Positions 40,365 through 49,444 of a DNA stretch of 64,000 bases are shown here, piece by piece. The DNA comes from Hylemonella sp. (lineage in GTDB: Bacteria; Pseudomonadota; Gammaproteobacteria; Burkholderiales; Burkholderiaceae_C), in contig JAUXVI010000025.1 of NCBI GenBank assembly GCA_030680575.1, positions 34,069 through 98,068 of the forward strand, given 5' to 3'. The notes under the pieces were generated by a model. That model worked only from the letters and a program-made list of their open reading frames with translations, searched no databases and was not told the origin of the DNA. Numbering within the stretch: position 1 is the first letter of the stretch; the number at the start of each line of letters is the position of its first letter. The position numbers and the translations under genes were made by a program.

Positions 40365-41049
40365 CACACCGCTGCCCGCCGCCAGCCTGCTGCAACTGAT
40401 CTGGCTCGCCTCGCCGGCATTGCCAGTGGGCGGTTTTTCCTACTCAGAAGGGCTGGAAGCCGCCGTGGATACAGCACGGGTTGCGACAGAAAAAGAAGCA
40501 GCCGACTGGCTGACCGACCAGCTGCACCTGACGCTGGCGCGCGCCGACCTGCCCGTGCTGGCACGCGCCATCGCCGCTTGGCGTGCCGACGACCACACGG
40601 CCCTGCAGACCCTCAACAGCTGGCTGCTGCAGACGCGTGAAACCAGCGAGTTGCGGGCGCAGACGGTGCAGATGGGCCGCTCGCTGCTGGAGTGGCTGCG
40701 CAACCACGACGGCATGGCGCCGGCGCAGCTGCAGGCCTGTGCCGCATTGGAGCCGAGTTACCCCATTGCCTTTGCGCTGGCCGCCGCCAGCACCCAAGCC
40801 CCGGTGCGCGACTGCCTGCTGGCCTACGCCTTCGGCTGGGCCGAGAACATGATGCAGGCCGCCATCAAATCAGTGCCGCTGGGGCAAAGCGCCGGCCAGC
40901 GCATCCTGGCCCGGCTGGCGGCCGACATTCCGGCCGCGGTAGATGCCGCCGGCCAGTTGCCCGAAGCCGACTGGCAAGCCTTCAGCCCGATGCTGGCCAT
41001 TCTTTCCAGCCAGCACGAAACCCAATATTCACGCCTGTTCCGCTCCTGA
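40348..41049 (+). CDS. ureF: Urease accessory protein UreF
   Basis: [28 protein letters not shown]; start ambiguous (in-frame ATGs at 40336, 40348, 40354). Confidence 0.93.
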   Translation: MDMHTDTPLPAASLLQLIWLASPALPVGGFSYSEGLEAAVDTARVATEKEAADWLTDQLHLTLARADLPVLARAIAAWRADDHTALQTLNSWLLQTRETSELRAQTVQMGRSLLEWLRNHDGMAPAQLQACAALEPSYPIAFALAAASTQAPVRDCLLAYAFGWAENMMQAAIKSVPLGQSAGQRILARLAADIPAAVDAAGQLPEADWQAFSPMLAILSSQHETQYSRLFRS

Positions 41050-41053
41050 CACC

Positions 41054-41707
41054 ATGACCCTGCACCACATCCCGAATCGCACCAAGACCCTGCCGCCGCT
41101 GCGCGTGGGCATCGGCGGCCCGGTCGGCTCCGGCAAGACCACGCTGCTGGAAATGCTGTGCAAGGCCATGCGCGAGCAGTACGACCTGGTGGCCATCACC
41201 AACGACATCTACACCAAGGAAGACCAGCGTCTGTTGACGGTCAGCGGCGCGCTGCCGGCCGAGCGCATCATGGGCGTGGAGACCGGCGGCTGCCCGCACA
41301 CCGCCATCCGCGAAGACGCCTCCATCAACCTGGAAGCCATCGACCGCATGCTGGCCGACTTCCCTGATGCCGACATCGTGTTCATCGAATCCGGCGGCGA
41401 CAACCTGGCTGCCACCTTCAGCCCCGAGCTGAGCGACCTGACGATCTACGTGATTGATGTGGCCGCCGGCGAAAAGATCCCGCGCAAGGGCGGCCCCGGC
41501 ATCACCAAGAGCGACCTCTTCGTCATCAACAAGACCGACCTCGCGCCTTATGTGGGCGCGAACCTGGATGTGATGAAGGCGGACACCGAGCGCATGCGCA
41601 CCAACGCGCAAGGGCTGAAACCGTTCGTGATGACCAACCTCAAGACACTCGCCGGCGTGGACGAGGTGGTGAAGTTCATCGAGACTCGAGGACTGTTGCA
41701 GGGTTGA
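41054..41707 (+). CDS. ureG: Urease accessory GTPase UreG
   Basis: [63 protein letters not shown]. Confidence 0.97.
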   Translation: MTLHHIPNRTKTLPPLRVGIGGPVGSGKTTLLEMLCKAMREQYDLVAITNDIYTKEDQRLLTVSGALPAERIMGVETGGCPHTAIREDASINLEAIDRMLADFPDADIVFIESGGDNLAATFSPELSDLTIYVIDVAAGEKIPRKGGPGITKSDLFVINKTDLAPYVGANLDVMKADTERMRTNAQGLKPFVMTNLKTLAGVDEVVKFIETRGLLQG

Positions 41708-41789
41708 GGCCGGGCTACGGGTCTGCACATTGGGTTTCGACGGTCCGCGATAGACCCGATGCGGACAGTCGCTGGCGGTGAAAACGGGC

Positions 41790-41918
41790 GCTCAACGTTC
41801 GAGTTAACCCGCCAGCGGAGGCATGGCGCCTTGGCCCGGTTGGCGAAAATGTACCGCGTACCGCCGACCGGACCAAGGTGCCCTGCCGAAGCAGGTCCGG
41901 TTGAACGAGGGGTTAGGC
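41790..41918 (-). repeat. attC-like integron recombination site (129 bp)
   Basis: Minus strand: R'' GCCTAAC (41918-41912), then CCCCTCGTTCAACCGG ... GGGTTAACTCGAAC, R' GTTGAGC (41796-41790); fits RYYYAAC...GTTRRRY. Confidence 0.7.
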
Positions 41919-42764
41919 ATCGGCCGACGGCGCGGGTCCAACGCCAATCTTGCCCCTGCTGAAATGCGCGTACTTGATCGCAACTGCCGGGTTGTACGTT
42001 CTGACCTGTTCTTCGACGGCGAGCCTGTCAGCGAGCTTCATGTTCCAACCAAGGACCAAGCTTGCAACGCAGTTCTTCGGTACTTGCCAAGTAAACAGCT
42101 GCCTTCCAGGCACCGCGTGTGCTTGGCAATCCGACAAAGGGAGCACTACTCGTACTTCCTGCTCGTAGCTCCAATCTTGGAACTTGGTAAAGAAGAGCGA
42201 TCTATGAGACTGCGGATCGAAGGTGACGCCTGACGTCTCGCGTTGATACGTGACTGGCGTCAGCTGGCGAAGAACGCCAGTTTGGTCCCCCAAGAAGACT
42301 TGATCCAAGTTCCTGAACTCGACGGCCAAGCCGCTGGCGTTGGCTGCATAGTGAGCCCACATTGGGAGGGAGTCGAATCGCCGTGACAGACAGAAAAGAC
42401 CAACCTTCGACGACATCTCGTGGGCAGTGTCGGCAAGTAACTGTTCAAGTGTCGATATTGAGTCGTAGAAGGAAGAGTGAATCAGGCGCGAGGCCTCTGC
42501 CTTAGTTGCCGGTACGCGAACTACCTGATACTTTGGGGCAAGAGTCTGCAGTAGATTGCCCTGCTGGCGCAGATGCGACATGTCCTCATCTGAGTAGCCA
42601 GCCGACCGTAGGCGTGCCAAAGAATCGCGCACCGCTTCCGCATCCATGGCGGGAACCAGTTCAGACGGGTCATTCAGTTCCGAGATCGGCGTGAACTTCA
42701 CCACACCGTTCAGGATGAATCGCAGGGCGTCTGGGCTGGCGATGAATTTGTATAGCGCGGTCAT
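41913..42764 (-). CDS. DUF2971-like protein, carried as an integron-type cassette
   Basis: MTALYKFIASPDALRFILNGVVKFTPISELNDPSE..; stop codon lies inside the attC R'' box. Confidence 0.75.
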   Translation of the reverse strand: MTALYKFIASPDALRFILNGVVKFTPISELNDPSELVPAMDAEAVRDSLARLRSAGYSDEDMSHLRQQGNLLQTLAPKYQVVRVPATKAEASRLIHSSFYDSISTLEQLLADTAHEMSSKVGLFCLSRRFDSLPMWAHYAANASGLAVEFRNLDQVFLGDQTGVLRQLTPVTYQRETSGVTFDPQSHRSLFFTKFQDWSYEQEVRVVLPLSDCQAHAVPGRQLFTWQVPKNCVASLVLGWNMKLADRLAVEEQVRTYNPAVAIKYAHFSRGKIGVGPAPSADA

Positions 42765-42936
42765 TGGCGGGCCTTCCGCTCAAGTTGCTGCGGGGCGGGC
42801 TTCCGATACCTAACGTGATTTAGACCGCAAAAGTGCGGAATAACATGACCGGATGTTCATCTTGACGCCTTCCTTGCTGCAAGCTAGGTGCTTGTTTTGT
42901 TCGAAGATTTCACGCCAATATAGCGCAGGCACCGCG

Positions 42937-43128
42937 CTAGCCCCCGGCCAGGTTCTTGAACAAGTAGCGGGCCAGCGCACCCCAGAAGTCTGCGCCGCTG
43001 TGCTCTTGCGCCAGCCGGCTGACATCCACATAGCCCTTGTGCAAGATGACCGCGAAGATCAGCACCAGCCCCAGGATCGCGACGATCTGCAGCGCCGTCT
43101 TGAACAGCGCCTCGCCACGTGCGCTCAC
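42937..43128 (-). CDS. Small membrane protein (63 aa) coupled to rsmD
   Basis: MSARGEALFKTALQIVAILGLVLIFAVILHKGYVDVS; 4-bp overlap with rsmD. Confidence 0.55.
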   Translation of the reverse strand: MSARGEALFKTALQIVAILGLVLIFAVILHKGYVDVSRLAQEHSGADFWGALARYLFKNLAGG

Positions 43129-43772
43129 GGCGCTACCTGCACACCGCGTTGCAGCAGATGTGCATGCACCGCGCCCGCCTTGAGGTGGCGATACAGCGCC
43201 AGCCGCAGCGGGATGAGTTGCTCTTCCCCCCAGACACTCGGCGCTTCCAGGTAGATGTAGCCACCGGGCGCCACGGCACGCGCAGCGGCCTGCAGGGCGG
43301 CGTCGAACAATGCCGCATCGAACGGTGGATCGAGAAAAATCAGATCGGCACTGGCCGGCGGCAATTGCTTGAGCGCGGCAATGCCATCACCGCGCTGCAC
43401 CTGAACCGCCTCGGCTTTCAGTTGCTCCTTGATCTTCTTCAGCTGGGCAATGAGCGTCGTGTCCTGCTCCACCAGTTGCACCTGCAACGCGCCGCGCGAG
43501 GCGGCCTCGAAGCCAAGCGCGCCGGTGCCGGCAAAGGCGTCCACGCAACGCCAGCCGGTGAGGTCTTGCCCGAGCCAGTTGAACAGCGTCTCACGCACGC
43601 GGTCGGGCGTGGGGCGCAGGCCGGGCTTGTCGGCCACCGGCAGCTTGCTGCGTTTCCACTGGCCGCCGATGATGCGCACCTCGCCTGCGGCTGCGCGTGC
43701 AGCACGCGCCGGCGCAGCGCCGGGTTTCTTGGCGGCGGGCTTGTTGGGCTTGTGTTGGGTTGATGGTTTCAT
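43125..43772 (-). CDS. rsmD: 16S rRNA (guanine(966)-N(2))-methyltransferase RsmD
   Basis: VRIIGGQWKRSKLPVADKPGLRPTPDRVRETLFNWLG; LIFLDPPFDAALF. Confidence 0.95.
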   Translation of the reverse strand: MKPSTQHKPNKPAAKKPGAAPARAARAAAGEVRIIGGQWKRSKLPVADKPGLRPTPDRVRETLFNWLGQDLTGWRCVDAFAGTGALGFEAASRGALQVQLVEQDTTLIAQLKKIKEQLKAEAVQVQRGDGIAALKQLPPASADLIFLDPPFDAALFDAALQAAARAVAPGGYIYLEAPSVWGEEQLIPLRLALYRHLKAGAVHAHLLQRGVQVAP

Positions 43773-45112
43773 GGTTTGCCTCCCACCACCACTGTCACCA
43801 TGTGCTCGGGTTGCAGCTTGCGCGCAAAGGCGGCTTTGATGTCAGCCACCGTCACGCTTGCCACCTGCTGCGTCCAGGTGTCGAGGTAGTTCAGCGGCAA
43901 GTTGTTCCAGGCGATGTTGGCCACGTTGTCGAGCAGCTTGCGGTTGCTGTCGATGCGCAGCGCGAAGCCGCCGATCAGGTTACCCTTGGCCGCCTTCAGC
44001 TCAACCTCGGTCGGCCCCCCGGCCACGAACTTGCGCACCACCTCGCGCGCCACCTGCACCGCCTGCGCCGCCTGGTCGGGCCGGGTTTGCAGGCCCACGG
44101 TGTAGGCACCGGCGTGCAGACCTGGCGCGAAGTAGCTGTAGACGCTGTAGCTCAAGCCGCGCTTCTCGCGCACCTCGGTGGTCAGGCGTGAGACGAAACC
44201 GCCGCCGCCCAGGATGTAGTTGCCCACGGTAAGGGCAAAGAAGTCGGGGTCGTCGCGTTTGTAGCCGGGCTGGCCGATCAGCACATGGGCCTGCGCCGAG
44301 TCGAACGGGATGTTCCGCTCCGCGGCAGCGGCCAGTGGCGCCACCTCGCCCACAGCCGGCTGCGCCTCGCAGGCGGTCATCGGCAGCCGTGCAAACAACT
44401 GCTGCACCAGGGCATCGGCCTGCGCACGCGTGACGGCGCCAACGATGCTGACCTTGGCACGGCAGGGCTGCAGCGCGCGCGCATGCAGCGCCTGCATGTC
44501 GGCCACGCTGATGCGAGCCAGCGTTTCCTCGGTCATCTCGTAGCCATAGGGATGCGCACCATAAACCGCTTGCGCAAAGGCCCGCGCGGCCGCCGTGCCA
44601 GGCCGGGTGTTGGCCTCGCGAATCGCAGCGGCCAGGCGTTCACGTTCGCGCAGCCAGACGTCTTGCGGGAAGGTGGGTTCGGCCAGCTGGCGTGCCGCCA
44701 GTGCGACGGCACGGGCCAGCAGATCGGGGTAGGTGAGCGAGCGCAGCGAGAAGCTCATGCGGTCGCTGCTGGCGTTGGCCGCGAAGGCGGCGCCCAGGTC
44801 GGCCCAGGCCTCGCCCAGGGCATTCTCGTCCAGCGCCGAGGCACCCTCGATCGCTCGCACGCCCTTGGTCGTCATGCCGGCGGTCACACTGGCCAGGCCG
44901 GCTTTCTCCGCCGGGTCGCGCCGGCCACCGGCGTCGAAGTCAACCTGCACATCCACCATCGGCACGGCCGGGCTTTCCACCAAGTAGACCGCCACGCCGG
45001 AGGGTTGCACCCAGTGCTGAATGGGCAGCGCCGCCTGCGCGGATTGAAAACCAAACAGGGCTCCAGCGCAAATCAACAAAGCGCCTCTAGCTACATTTTT
45101 AATAGCAAACAT
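43769..45112 (-). CDS. M16 family metallopeptidase-like protein (no HxxEH seen)
   Basis: M16 fold signatures, FVSRLTTEVREKRGLSYSVYSYF; paired with the upstream M16 gene. Confidence 0.9.
   Translation of the reverse strand: MFAIKNVARGALLICAGALFGFQSAQAALPIQHWVQPSGVAVYLVESPAVPMVDVQVDFDAGGRRDPAEKAGLASVTAGMTTKGVRAIEGASALDENALGEAWADLGAAFAANASSDRMSFSLRSLTYPDLLARAVALAARQLAEPTFPQDVWLRERERLAAAIREANTRPGTAAARAFAQAVYGAHPYGYEMTEETLARISVADMQALHARALQPCRAKVSIVGAVTRAQADALVQQLFARLPMTACEAQPAVGEVAPLAAAAERNIPFDSAQAHVLIGQPGYKRDDPDFFALTVGNYILGGGGFVSRLTTEVREKRGLSYSVYSYFAPGLHAGAYTVGLQTRPDQAAQAVQVAREVVRKFVAGGPTEVELKAAKGNLIGGFALRIDSNRKLLDNVANIAWNNLPLNYLDTWTQQVASVTVADIKAAFARKLQPEHMVTVVVGGKP
45059..45108 (-). repeat. Dispersed repeat copy 5 (inside signal-peptide coding sequence)
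   Basis: Minus strand TTGCTATTAAAAATGTAGCTAGAGGCGCTTTGTTGATTTGCGCTGGAGCC. Confidence 0.65.
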
Positions 45113-45121
45113 GAACATTCC

Positions 45122-46507
45122 TCAGTGGCGACTGCCGGCCGGTGCCTGGCGCCGTGGGCGATTGGGGTCGAGCGGCTGCGGCAACAGCTGCCCCACCGTG
45201 AGCTGATCGTCGCCAAAGTAACGTGCCGCCACCGCCTGCACCTGCTCGGCCGTGATGGCGCGCAGACGGGCCAGCAGGCGTTCGTTGGTATCGAGCGGCA
45301 AACCCTGCACCCAGTGGCTGCCGAGTTCCTGCGCCTGGTACATCAGCGAGTCGCGCTTGTAAACCTCGCTGGCCACCCATTGGGTCTTGACGCGTTCCAG
45401 TTCGGCGGCCGAAATGCCTTCGCGTGCCACGCGCGCCACCTGTTCGCGCAAGGCGGTCTCCACCTGCGCCGACGTCTTGCCCTTGATGGGCACGCCGTCC
45501 AGCACAAACAGCTGCGGCCCGCGGCCCGTCAGGCCATTGGAGGCGCCGGCACCGTCGGCCACGCGATCCGGCCCCTGGGTGAGCGCCCGCTCCAGGCGGG
45601 CGCCGCTGTAGCCGTCGAGCACGGCGGCCAGCACCGTCAGCGCCAGGGCGTCGTCGTCCTGGGCGGTCGGCTGGTCGAGCGACTGCAGGCCCGGCACCTT
45701 GAAGGCCAGCGCCACATAGGCCTGCTCGGCCGCTGCCTTGACTTCGATGCGGCGCAGCCCCGTCTGTTGCGGTTCGCTGCGCGGCTTGCGCGCCGGCACG
45801 GCGCGCGCCGGAATGCGGCCGTAAGTCAACTCGGCCAGGCGCTTGACCTGCTGCACATCCACATCGCCCGCCACCACCACGGCCGCATTGGCCGGCGTGT
45901 ACCAGCGGCGGTAGAAGGCGCGCGCATCGTCGGGGGTCATGGCGTCCAGGTCGCTCATCCAGCCCACGATGGGGCGGCGGTAGGGCGCCGCCTGGAAGGT
46001 GGCGGCGTTGAGCGACTCGGACAGCATGGCGCGCGGGTTGTCCTCGGTGCGCATGCGGCGCTCTTCCTTCACCACCTCCAGCTCCTTGCGGAACTCGTCG
46101 TCGGACCAGTGGTTGTTGGCAAAACGGTCGGCCTCCAGCTGCATCACGTCACGCAACCGGGTGGCCGGGATCTGCTGGTAGTAGCCGGTGTAGTCCTGGC
46201 TGGTGAACGCGTTCTCGCGGCCGCCCAGGGCGGCCACGCGGCGCGAGAACTCGCCCGGCTTGAGTTTGCGTGTGCCCTTGAACATCATGTGTTCCAGCAC
46301 GTGGGCCACACCGGTGGTGCCGTCCACTTCGTCCATGGCGCCCACGCGCACCCACAGCATGTGCACGGCGGTGGGGGCACGCCGGTCGGGCGCGACGATG
46401 AGCGTCATGCCGTTGGCGAGGGTGAATTGCGCGGCTTGGGCCGGCGCCTGCGCGGCGGCCGGAAAGCCCAGAAAAGCGCAGAAAACAAGGGAAAGGATGC
46501 GTTTCAT
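45122..46507 (-). CDS. M16 family zinc metallopeptidase
   Basis: HVLEHMMFKGT (HxxEH) and downstream E; signal peptide MKRILSLVFCAFLGFPAAAQA; start 46507. Confidence 0.93.
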   Translation of the reverse strand: MKRILSLVFCAFLGFPAAAQAPAQAAQFTLANGMTLIVAPDRRAPTAVHMLWVRVGAMDEVDGTTGVAHVLEHMMFKGTRKLKPGEFSRRVAALGGRENAFTSQDYTGYYQQIPATRLRDVMQLEADRFANNHWSDDEFRKELEVVKEERRMRTEDNPRAMLSESLNAATFQAAPYRRPIVGWMSDLDAMTPDDARAFYRRWYTPANAAVVVAGDVDVQQVKRLAELTYGRIPARAVPARKPRSEPQQTGLRRIEVKAAAEQAYVALAFKVPGLQSLDQPTAQDDDALALTVLAAVLDGYSGARLERALTQGPDRVADGAGASNGLTGRGPQLFVLDGVPIKGKTSAQVETALREQVARVAREGISAAELERVKTQWVASEVYKRDSLMYQAQELGSHWVQGLPLDTNERLLARLRAITAEQVQAVAARYFGDDQLTVGQLLPQPLDPNRPRRQAPAGSRH

Positions 46508-46515
46508 AGAATTAG

Positions 46516-46785
46516 GGATGCTCTGTCCAATTCGCACCGCGTGCGGCGCGTTTTTGCGGGATGAACCGCAAGGCGCAAAACCCAAGGCAAGCCTGGACGG
46601 CTTGCCTGGTTTTGCAACGAAGCGGATCGCCCGCAAAAACGCGCCCCGAAGGGTTCGGCCCAAAACGGGCCCTTTGTCCACCAAACCCCTTGCGTGTGCC
46701 ACCGGCACACGCTGCGCGGTGTTGGCGGCCAAATCATCCCGTTTTGGTTCTCGAACGCACATGGTGCGAATTGGACAGAACATCC
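46516..46785. repeat. About 270-bp inverted-repeat element with nested hairpins between divergent M16 and ftsY genes
   Basis: Arms 46516-46545 / 46756-46785 match at 27 of 30; inner hairpins GGCGCGTTTTTGCGGG (46545-46560/46630-46645) and GCGTGTGCC-ACC-GGCACACGC (46692-46712). Confidence 0.75.
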
Positions 46786-46807
46786 CACGATTCTAAGAAC
46801 GCCCCAC

Positions 46808-47830
46808 ATGTTCAGTTTTTTCAAGAAGAAATCCCCTGCACCGGCCCCTGCCGATGCTGTCGCCCCCAGTGTGACAGCTTCGGCCACGCCTGCCGCTGCC
46901 CCGCCCGCAACCCCCGTTGCGGCCCCGGCACCGCGTCAGTCCTGGCTTGACAAGCTCAAGTCGGGCCTACGCAAGACCGGCTCCAGCATCACCACGGTGT
47001 TCACCGGCACGCAGATCGACGATGCGCTGTACGAGGAGCTGGAAGCCGCGCTGCTGATGGCCGATACCGGTGTCAAGGCTACCGAGCAGTTGCTGGAAGA
47101 CCTGAAGCGTCGCGTCAAGGAAAGCAAGACCACCGAGCCGGCCGCCGTGAAGGGCCTGCTGGCCGATGCCCTGGCCGAACTGTTGGCACCGCTGGAAAAG
47201 CCGCTGCTGATCGGCGAGCACCAGCCCACCGTCATCATGGTGGCCGGCGTCAACGGCGCCGGCAAGACCACCTCCATCGGCAAGCTCACGCACCACCTCT
47301 CCAACGAGGGGGCCACCGTGCTGCTGGCCGCGGCCGACACTTTCCGCGCTGCCGCGCGCGAGCAGCTCGAGATCTGGGCCGACCGTAACCGGGTGGAGAT
47401 CATCAGCCAGGAAGGCGCCGACCCGGCCGCGGTATGTTTCGATGCAGTGAGCGCCGGCCGCGCACGCGGCAAGGATGTGGTGCTGGTCGACACCGCCGGC
47501 CGCCTGCCGACGCAGCTGCACCTGATGGAAGAACTGAAGAAGATCAAACGCGTGGTGCAGAAGGCGGATGAAACCGCGCCGCACGAGGTGCTGCTGGTGA
47601 TCGACGGCAACACCGGCCAGAACGCGCTGGCCCAGGTGCGCGCCTTCGACGACGCGCTGGGCCTCACCGGCCTGATCGTCACCAAGCTGGACGGCACGGC
47701 CAAGGGCGGCGTGCTGGCGGCGATTGCGCGCGAGCGGCCGGTGCCGGTGTATTTCATCGGCGTGGGCGAAAAGCTCGACGAGCTGGAAACCTTCAGTGCG
47801 CGCGAGTTTGCGCAAGCCCTGCTGTCCTGA
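46808..47830 (+). CDS. ftsY: Signal recognition particle receptor FtsY
   Basis: VIMVAGVNGAGKTTSIGKLTHHL; DTAGRLPTQLHLMEELKKIKRV; GTAKGGVLAAIARERPVPVYFIGVGE. Confidence 0.96.
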   Translation: MFSFFKKKSPAPAPADAVAPSVTASATPAAAPPATPVAAPAPRQSWLDKLKSGLRKTGSSITTVFTGTQIDDALYEELEAALLMADTGVKATEQLLEDLKRRVKESKTTEPAAVKGLLADALAELLAPLEKPLLIGEHQPTVIMVAGVNGAGKTTSIGKLTHHLSNEGATVLLAAADTFRAAAREQLEIWADRNRVEIISQEGADPAAVCFDAVSAGRARGKDVVLVDTAGRLPTQLHLMEELKKIKRVVQKADETAPHEVLLVIDGNTGQNALAQVRAFDDALGLTGLIVTKLDGTAKGGVLAAIARERPVPVYFIGVGEKLDELETFSAREFAQALLS

Positions 47831-47845
47831 CCCCCTGCACACACC

Positions 47846-48274
47846 ATGCCGTCAATCTGGAAAAAACCCGTTTCGCTCGAGATCCTGAACGGGCTCATGC
47901 ACCGCACGGCCGGTGAACACCTCGGCCTGGAGTTCCTGGAAGTCGGCGACGACTACCTCGTCGCCCGCGTGCCGGTGGACGAGCGCACGTGCCAGCCTTA
48001 CGGCCTGCTGCACGGCGGCGTGAGCGTGGTGCTGGCCGAAACGCTGGGCTCCTGTGGCGCCGTGTTCGCCAGTCCCGAAGGCCATCAGGCCGTGGGGCTG
48101 GACATCAATGCCAACCACCTGCGCGGCGTCAAGAGCGGCTGGGTCACCGGCACCGCCCGGCCGGTGCACATCGGGCGCACCACCCAGGTCTGGCAGATCG
48201 ATCTGCGCAATGAAGCCGGCGACATGACCTGCGTCTCGCGCATCACCATGGCCATGCTGCTGCCCAGGAACTGA
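47846..48274 (+). CDS. Hotdog-fold (PaaI/MenI-like) thioesterase
   Basis: LNGLMHRTAGEHLGLEFLEVGDDYL..QPYGLLHGGVSVVLAETLGS. Confidence 0.9.
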   Translation: MPSIWKKPVSLEILNGLMHRTAGEHLGLEFLEVGDDYLVARVPVDERTCQPYGLLHGGVSVVLAETLGSCGAVFASPEGHQAVGLDINANHLRGVKSGWVTGTARPVHIGRTTQVWQIDLRNEAGDMTCVSRITMAMLLPRN

Positions 48275-48347
48275 GCCGGCGGCTTGCGCACGCCCCGCCG
48301 GCCAGCCGGGCGCCGGACCCTCCAGAATGGGCCTGATTTGCAGAACT

Positions 48348-48372
48348 GGAACTTTTGCGCAACTTGTTCGTT
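48348..48372 (+). promoter_or_regulatory. ECF-type promoter GGAAC-N16-CGTT (sigma operon)
   Basis: GGAAC-TTTTGCGCAACTTGTT-CGTT upstream of the ECF sigma gene. Confidence 0.75.
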
Positions 48373-48407
48373 AAAGGAGGATGCCCCATGCTCTGGAACG
48401 ATCCTGA

Positions 48408-48980
48408 ATGACGGATGACGCCCAAGCCGGTCTTGTTGCCCGCGCCCAGGCCGGTGACACGCGCGCGTTTGCGGCACTGGTGCGCCAGCACCAGGACCGG
48501 GTGTTCCGTTTCATTCTGCGCCTGAGCGGCAGGCGCGAGGATGCCATGGACCTGACCCAGGAGACCTTCATGAAAGCCTATCAGGCCCTGCCTGCCTGGC
48601 AACCGCATGCGCAATTCCGCACCTGGCTGCTGCGCATTGCCCACAACACCACGCTCGATCTGTTGCGCCGCCAGCAGCGCGTTACCTTCGTGCCTTACGC
48701 CGAACTCGGCGCCGACGAACAAGATCCCGCCCTGCCCGACCCGGCGCCGCAGCCCGACGCGTTGCTGGCCGGTCGGCAGCGCATCGAATTGCTGGAGCGC
48801 GCCCTGAACGAACTCCCCATCGAACACCGGGAGATCCTGCTGCTGCGCGAACTCGAAGACCTGTCGTACGCAGAGATTGCAAGCACCCTGGACATCGCCG
48901 AGGGCACCGTCAAGTCACGCCTGGCCCGCGCCCGCAGCGCCGTGCTGGCCAGCTACCAACGCCACGCAGGAGAAACGTGA
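48408..48980 (+). CDS. ECF sigma factor (RpoE/CnrH-like)
   Basis: GDTRAFAALVRQHQDRVFRFILRLSGRREDAMDLTQETFMKAYQAL; LEDLSYAEIASTLDIAEGTVKSRLARARSAV. Confidence 0.94.
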   Translation: MTDDAQAGLVARAQAGDTRAFAALVRQHQDRVFRFILRLSGRREDAMDLTQETFMKAYQALPAWQPHAQFRTWLLRIAHNTTLDLLRRQQRVTFVPYAELGADEQDPALPDPAPQPDALLAGRQRIELLERALNELPIEHREILLLRELEDLSYAEIASTLDIAEGTVKSRLARARSAVLASYQRHAGET

Positions 48981-49444
48981 TGACTGCACACTCAACACCA
49001 GGGCACACGCCCGACCTGCCGCAGCTGTCGGCTTATCTGGACGGCGAACTCGAAACCCGTGCGCAGCAGCGTGTTGCGGCCCACCTCGCCACCTGCCCGG
49101 TCTGCGCCGCCCGGTTCGCGCAACTGCAAGCGCTCTCGGCCAGCTTCCAGACCCTGCCGGAAGAGTCCCTGGGCTTCGATCTGGCCGGCGTGATCGAAGG
49201 CCGCCTGGCGAGCACGCCGCGCCGGCCCGCCCCACCGCACCGCGCCGGCCCGCTCGGCTGGTGGCCGGTCGCCGTGGGGGCGGCGCTGTCGATCACCGTT
49301 GGCCTGTTCATGGGCTCGGCGCTGGTGACGGCCAGCGCAGTTGCGACCCCGCGCATGACGGCGATGCGCGTCTTTGACCCGATGCCGCCGGGCAGCCTGT
49401 GCATCGGTTTTGAAGCCTGTTACGTGAAGGGAATCACCCCATGA
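48977..49444 (+). CDS. Anti-sigma factor with zf-HC2 type zinc finger
   Basis: LPQLSAYLDGELETRAQQRVAAHLATCPVCAARF; one TM; overlaps the sigma gene. Confidence 0.88.
   Translation: MMTAHSTPGHTPDLPQLSAYLDGELETRAQQRVAAHLATCPVCAARFAQLQALSASFQTLPEESLGFDLAGVIEGRLASTPRRPAPPHRAGPLGWWPVAVGAALSITVGLFMGSALVTASAVATPRMTAMRVFDPMPPGSLCIGFEACYVKGITP

Noticed and set aside
41759-41962. 67-aa plus-strand ORF after ureG
   Set aside because: Lies inside the attC-like site and palindrome; no protein-like features
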